Source: JAFDZW01 sp038229915 (GTDB lineage Bacteria; Bacteroidota; Ignavibacteria; Palsa-1295). From it: DNA of 9,803 nucleotides. A model generated the notes under the pieces. That model made no database searches and was not told the DNA's origin. It was given only the letters and a program-made list of their open reading frames with translations. Position 1 is the stretch's first letter. Each line of letters opens with the position of its first letter. Positions 6,187 through 9,803 of this stretch are shown here, in pieces. A program made the translations under genes and the position numbers. The DNA is taken from NCBI GenBank assembly GCA_038229915.1, contig JBBRNY010000093.1, positions 1-9,803 on the forward strand. The letters are read 5' to 3'.

Positions 6187-7373
6187 ACATCGAAACCACC
6201 GCGATCCAAGCAACAACCCACACCGACTCCGAATACGGAAGTATCGGTACTCCACTCTATCAAACTTCAAATTTCCGTTTTCGCGCACCGGGCGAAAGCA
6301 GCGGCTATGACTATACTCGTAGCGGCAATCCGACTCGTGCAACGCTCGAAAATGTTCTCGCCGAGCTTGAAGGCGGCGAACGCGCGATTGCTGTCTCGAC
6401 AGGAATGTCAGCGATCTCAACCGTGCTTGCACACTTTCCTGCAGGCTCGCATATTATTTGCACACACGATTGTTATGGCGGCACAGCAAGATTGCTCAAT
6501 CACCATAAGACCAGTGGAACGCTCGATTTTTCATTCGTCGATCTTGGCGATCCATCACAACTTGAAGATCACATCACCTCGAAAACGCGATGTCTCTGGA
6601 TCGAAAATCCGAGTAATCCGTTGCTTGCTGTTGTTGATGTTCCGGCGCTTGCCGAGATCGCGCATCGTTATAATATTTTAGTATGTGTCGATAATACGTT
6701 TCTGTCTCCGTTTAATTTTAAACCGTTTAACTTTGGTGCTGATATTGTTGTGCACTCAACCACCAAATGGCTCAATGGTCATTCAGATGTTGTCGGTGGT
6801 GCAATTATTGCAAAGACCAAAGAGCACGGTGATCGTTTTGCGTGGCTTGCAAATGCGCTCGGTACTACCACAGGCGTGTTTGATAGTTGGCTGGTGCTAC
6901 GCGGTATCAAAACACTTGGCGTTCGTATGCGTCAACACGAAGCAAATGCTCGCGCTGTTGCAGAGTATCTTTCAGAGCATGAAGCTGTCAGCGAAGTTTT
7001 TTATCCCGGACTTGAATCACATCCGACACATCACATCGCCTCAAAACTACTTGAAGGCTTTGGCGGTGTGATCAGCTTCCGTGTCAATGGTGGCATTGAA
7101 GAAGTCAATAAAATTCTCGGCGCTACAAAGATATTTGCGCTTGCTGAATCGCTTGGTGGAGTTGAATCCTTGATCGAACATCCTGCCACGATGAGCCACG
7201 CCTCGATGAGCGAAGAGCTACGTGCGAATGCCGGTATTACCAATGATATTATTCGAATCTCTATTGGTATCGAGCACATTGACGATCTGCTTGCTGATCT
7301 GGGAAATGCATTGTCATTGGTAAATGCTTCACACTCATTTTCTCACAAGGAATTAGAAGAGGTTGTAGCATAA
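6183..7373 (+). CDS. metB: Cystathionine gamma-synthase (trans-sulfuration PLP enzyme)
   Basis: Joins an O-acylated homoserine and cysteine to form cystathionine, a cytosolic PLP-dependent step of methionine synthesis. The 396-residue length is normal for the Cys/Met-metabolism PLP family. Visible features are YTRSGNPTR (44-52), the STGMSAI cofactor-phosphate region (72-78), HDCYGG (95-100), ENPSNPLL (141-148), VDNTFLSP (169-176) with the PLP-ring aspartate D170, the Schiff-base lysine K195 in HSTTKWLNGHSD, and LAESLGGVESLIEHPATMSH. HDCYGG, NTFLSP, FDSWLVLRG and SLGGVESL fit MetB better than O-acetylhomoserine sulfhydrylase, but close relatives share substrates and a cystathionine lyase or sulfhydrylase activity cannot be excluded. 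The neighbouring metX implies an acyl-homoserine substrate. The start codon lies inside a leader hairpin and lacks a good Shine-Dalgarno. The stop overlaps the metX ATG (TAATG). Probably controlled by the SAM-I riboswitch. Confidence 0.9.
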   Translation: MHIETTAIQATTHTDSEYGSIGTPLYQTSNFRFRAPGESSGYDYTRSGNPTRATLENVLAELEGGERAIAVSTGMSAISTVLAHFPAGSHIICTHDCYGGTARLLNHHKTSGTLDFSFVDLGDPSQLEDHITSKTRCLWIENPSNPLLAVVDVPALAEIAHRYNILVCVDNTFLSPFNFKPFNFGADIVVHSTTKWLNGHSDVVGGAIIAKTKEHGDRFAWLANALGTTTGVFDSWLVLRGIKTLGVRMRQHEANARAVAEYLSEHEAVSEVFYPGLESHPTHHIASKLLEGFGGVISFRVNGGIEEVNKILGATKIFALAESLGGVESLIEHPATMSHASMSEELRANAGITNDIIRISIGIEHIDDLLADLGNALSLVNASHSFSHKELEEVVA

Positions 7374-8398
7374 TGACTCACTCGAGATGTAACATCGGAG
7401 ATTTTATTCTCGACTCGGGTCAAACGATTCGTGATGTCGAGATCGCATATACCACTGCAGGAATACTTGATGATCGCTGTTCCAATGTCGTGCTTGTATT
7501 CCATGCACTGACAGGAAACACAAACGCTACCGAATGGTGGAGCGGTATTATCGGATCAGGCAAAGCCATCGACACCGATCAATATTTTGTGATCTGTTGC
7601 AATTCACTCGGAAGCTGTTATGGCTCGACAGGACCCGAGAGCATTAATCACGAAACAGAAAAACCATACGGAAAAGATTTTCCGAAGATCACCATTCGTG
7701 ATATTGCTCGTTCACAATTCGAAGTGCTCAAGCAATTAAAGATCGATCAGATACAGATCTGCATTGGTGGTTCGATGGGTGCAATGGTGTTGCTTGAACT
7801 TGCTCTTCTGAAAAAGAATTTATTCAAATCTCTCATCTCGATCGCCTGTGGTGCGTCGCATACAGCATGGCGCATAGCGTTCAGCTCGATCATACGGAAA
7901 ACAATTGAGCAGTTGGGTTTATCTAATCCTAATGGTATAAAGCTTGCTCGTCAGATCGGTATGACTTCGTATAGATCAAGTGTCGAATTTGAAGAGCGAT
8001 TCTCGCGTAACAAACGTGGTGATAAATTTGAAGTAGAACATTATCTCGAACATCAAGGAGAAAAGATCGCCGAGCGGTTCTCGCCGATGAGCTACTTACG
8101 TTTGACTGAGGCGATGGAAACGTATGACTTAAAAAATAATAGAGGTTCTGATCTTTCAGATGTGCTCTCTATTCTTCAGTCTGAAGTGCTGTGCATCGGA
8201 ATTGATTCTGATATTCTCTACCCCGAGCAAGAATTAAAAGAATTTGCATCTTCCTTTCCACACGCTGAGTACAAAACACTCTCAGCAATTTGCGGACATG
8301 ATTCATTTCTTATCGCACAAGAGAAGTTAGCACTATTGCTCACTCCGTTTATTTCAACCCTTGCACTAACACCAAATTTTCAAGAGGCACAACAATGA
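7373..8398 (+). CDS. metX: Homoserine O-acyltransferase (probably acetyl)
   Basis: Transfers an acyl group, normally from acetyl-CoA, to homoserine, making the substrate of the MetB encoded just upstream. It is an alpha/beta-hydrolase-fold protein of 341 residues, slightly shorter than typical MetX. The family signatures are visible: FHALTGNTNATEWW (43-56), NSLGSCYGSTGPESI (77-91), PYGKDFP (98-104), the nucleophile elbow GGSMGAM with Ser134, GIDSDILYP with Asp280, and CGHDSFLI with His309, which complete the Ser-Asp-His triad. Acetyl versus succinyl preference and the related serine acyltransferases cannot be separated with certainty from sequence reading; the context with metB and hom supports homoserine. 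A Shine-Dalgarno-like GAAGAGG (7356-7362) lies inside the end of metB. The ATG overlaps the metB stop by one base, and the TGA overlaps the hom ATG by four bases (ATGA). Confidence 0.9.
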   Translation: MTHSRCNIGDFILDSGQTIRDVEIAYTTAGILDDRCSNVVLVFHALTGNTNATEWWSGIIGSGKAIDTDQYFVICCNSLGSCYGSTGPESINHETEKPYGKDFPKITIRDIARSQFEVLKQLKIDQIQICIGGSMGAMVLLELALLKKNLFKSLISIACGASHTAWRIAFSSIIRKTIEQLGLSNPNGIKLARQIGMTSYRSSVEFEERFSRNKRGDKFEVEHYLEHQGEKIAERFSPMSYLRLTEAMETYDLKNNRGSDLSDVLSILQSEVLCIGIDSDILYPEQELKEFASSFPHAEYKTLSAICGHDSFLIAQEKLALLLTPFISTLALTPNFQEAQQ

Positions 8399-9429
8399 GC
8401 GAAGTACTATTTGATCAAACGACAGACATTACGCAAGAAACATTCACCCGAAAGCGTCTCGATACTCTTCGTATCGGTATGTTTGGTCTTGGTGTTGTCG
8501 GCAGTGGTGTGTGGCGCGTACTTCGCGAAAAGCGAGCTGAATTTATAAAACGTTTTGGTATTGATGTCACCATCGAGCGAGTTTGTGTTCGTGATGGTGC
8601 GAAAGACCGGGAAGCCGATCTGCCGACCGACCTGATCACGCTCGATCCTTCTGATATTCTCGAAGACGATTCGATCGATGTAGTTATCGAGTTGATGGGC
8701 GGACGCTATGAAGCACAAGCCGTGATCGAAGCTGCGCTCAAAGCCAGAAAACATACCATCACTGCAAATAAATTATTGCTTGCGTATGAATTGCCCAGAT
8801 TGCGCACGCTTGCAGATCGCAGTGGAGTCAATCTTCATTACAGTGCATCTGTGTGCGGAAGTGTGCCGGTGCTGAGAGCATTGGATAATCACCGCAGTGG
8901 TGATTCTATCGAAGCCATTAGAGGCATCGTCAATGGCTCGACAAATTTTATCCTTTCAAGTATGGCATCATCGGGTCTGAGTTATGATGAAGCTCTGGTG
9001 CTTGCCCGAGAAAAAGGTTTTCTTGAAGCTGACCCAACGTTGGATGTGTCAGGACAAGATGCCGCGCAAAAACTTTCGGTACTGATCTATCATGCATTTG
9101 GTCTTCACGTTACGCCCGATCTTATCGAAACACGTGGTATTGAAGACATTACTTCCGATCGCATCGCTACTGAATTATCAAATGGCAACGTGATCAAACT
9201 TATCGCCGAAGCTTCTATTGGTACCAATGGCAAGCTCAATGCTCGTGTCTGCCCGCAAGCTATTGCTCGTGAGCATTTGTTTGCTTCGACACGAGATGAA
9301 TTTAACGCATTAGAAATTACGGCTCGTCATGCCGGACCGCAAATTCTTTATGGCAAAGGTGCGGGAAGTTTTCCGACAGCTTCGGCAGTGATCGGAGATG
9401 TCGTAGAATTATTGCGCGAACAGCTTTAA
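8395..9429 (+). CDS. hom: Homoserine dehydrogenase without ACT domain
   Basis: Reduces aspartate semialdehyde to homoserine with NAD(P)H, supplying the MetX substrate. The 344-residue protein has an N-terminal Rossmann fold with GLGVVGSGV (31-39), TANK (123-126), CGSVPVLRAL (154-163), the family signature NGSTNFIL (180-187) and GFLEADPTLDVSGQDAAQK (208-226), in which Asp222 and Lys226 match residues implicated in catalysis in yeast Hom6. It ends after GSFPTASAVIGDVVELL, the normal end of the catalytic domain. Many bacterial enzymes carry about 90 further residues forming an ACT domain that binds threonine; that domain is absent, so threonine feedback is probably weak or missing (inference). 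A stretch of about 24 residues precedes the first beta strand; the start is supported by AAGAGG (8382-8387), 7 nt upstream, and by the ATGA overlap with metX. It is probably the methionine-dedicated homoserine dehydrogenase under the SAM-I leader. Confidence 0.93.
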   Translation: MSEVLFDQTTDITQETFTRKRLDTLRIGMFGLGVVGSGVWRVLREKRAEFIKRFGIDVTIERVCVRDGAKDREADLPTDLITLDPSDILEDDSIDVVIELMGGRYEAQAVIEAALKARKHTITANKLLLAYELPRLRTLADRSGVNLHYSASVCGSVPVLRALDNHRSGDSIEAIRGIVNGSTNFILSSMASSGLSYDEALVLAREKGFLEADPTLDVSGQDAAQKLSVLIYHAFGLHVTPDLIETRGIEDITSDRIATELSNGNVIKLIAEASIGTNGKLNARVCPQAIAREHLFASTRDEFNALEITARHAGPQILYGKGAGSFPTASAVIGDVVELLREQL

Positions 9430-9434
9430 AAAAA

Positions 9435-9641
9435 CTAATCTTCGATCACTTGCTGGAAGAAGCTTCTATCAAATCCGCAATTGGGGCAAGTATCGGGTAA
9501 CTTCGACATTTCATCGAGAGGAAATATTTCCCCACAGTTTGTGCATTTCCAGACCAGTACCATTCCGGCCGTCCGAGTTTCCGGTGGCGGGATTTGAATG
9601 TGTAGGTCTTCCTTCGGGGTCGGCGTTGGTGTTGTATCCAT
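9435..9641 (-). CDS. Small rubredoxin-like zinc-ribbon protein
   Basis: A 68-residue reverse-strand protein beginning at the ATG at 9641; a TTG at 9668 would add nine residues but is less likely. A Pro/Thr-rich tail of about 25 residues (TPTPTPKED, IPPPETRT) precedes WKCTNCGEIFPLDEM and LPDTCPNCGFDRSFF. Cys33, Cys36, Cys52 and Cys55 form CxxC-15-CxxC, expected to bind Zn or, as in rubredoxin and the rubrerythrin tail, Fe. The pattern resembles the C-terminal rubredoxin-like domain of rubrerythrins, without the diiron domain. No function can be assigned. The stop lies 5 bp from the hom stop, tail to tail. The gene lies 30 bp behind another reverse-strand gene and may be co-transcribed with it. 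Confidence 0.72.
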   Translation of the reverse strand: MDTTPTPTPKEDLHIQIPPPETRTAGMVLVWKCTNCGEIFPLDEMSKLPDTCPNCGFDRSFFQQVIED

Positions 9642-9671
9642 TTTTATAGTTGTTAATATACTATACAATAG

Positions 9672-9803
9672 TTATTGAGCGGTAGATAGTTTCGATGAAT
9701 TGGGTGTCAAATATTTTGTCAGAGCTTCTTTTAATTCGTCGGTTGAAACTGTGCTTGCCGATGGATCAACAAGCAGTCGTTTCCAAGGTGGGGTCTTGCC
9801 ATA
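9672..9803 (-). CDS. C-terminal end of an unrecognised protein (cut by window edge)
   Basis: The reverse strand is open from the window edge to a TAA at 9672-9674, giving 43 residues that begin YGKTPPWKRLLVDPS and continue with STDELKEALTKYLTP and a Ser/Thr-rich tail. It is too short for the ATG-based length cut-off but reads like a real C-terminus: charged, helical and directly followed by the zinc-ribbon gene on the same strand. The ELKEALTKYLTP pattern recalls the end of several helical domains, including M16 peptidase-like ones, but this is too weak for a call. Confidence 0.5.
   Translation of the reverse strand, partial: YGKTPPWKRLLVDPSASTVSTDELKEALTKYLTPNSSKLSTAQ

Noticed and set aside
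6142..6681. Open frame of about 179 codons overlapping the metB start in another frame
   Set aside because: It lies out of frame inside metB, has low-complexity basic composition and no recognisable domain; metB is certain here.
174..9162. Frequent CGATCG palindromes (at least nine seen by eye, about 2.4 expected)
   Set aside because: Most arise from a preference for the codons TCG and ATC next to each other in genes; no clustering suggests a functional repeat.

Overview
The window looks like chromosome of a free-living member of the Bacteroidota/Chlorobi lineage, most plausibly Ignavibacteria or Kapabacteria. This is an inference. It rests on a secreted beta-propeller protein ending in a type IX secretion (T9SS)-type C-terminal domain, several genes without a clear Shine-Dalgarno, and moderate base composition. 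The left end cuts into a gene and the right end cuts into a reverse-strand gene.

Layout. (1) Positions 1-2589 hold the 3' part of a large exported protein made of BNR/sortilin-like repeats, a fibronectin-like module and a C-terminal sorting domain, closed by a strong terminator. (2) Positions 2713-5785 hold a three-gene partner-switching module: an 8-helix membrane/GAF/PP2C phosphatase (RsbU-like), a STAS anti-sigma-factor antagonist (RsbV-like) and a GHKL anti-sigma kinase (RsbW-like). The last two overlap by one base. No sigma factor is in view. (3) Positions 5786-6182 are a non-coding leader with a clear SAM-I riboswitch, a canonical intrinsic terminator and further RNA structure. (4) Positions 6183-9429 hold a translationally coupled methionine operon, metB-metX-hom, running from aspartate semialdehyde through homoserine and O-acetylhomoserine to cystathionine. 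(5) On the reverse strand, a small rubredoxin-like zinc-ribbon gene (9435-9641) lies behind the 3' end of an unrecognised gene (9672-9803, cut by the window).

The most interesting part is the methionine leader. The metB start codon lies inside one arm of a perfect 10-nt inverted repeat (6132-6141 with 6177-6186), which encloses a second perfect 7-bp hairpin. The left half of this structure (6140-6151) is exactly complementary over 12 nt to the P1 5' strand and J1/2 of the SAM-I aptamer almost 300 nt upstream (5845-5856). This suggests a strand exchange in which the ligand-free aptamer strand opens the start-codon hairpin, so that one SAM-I aptamer might control both termination and translation start. 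The base pairing is seen in the sequence; the mechanism is inference.
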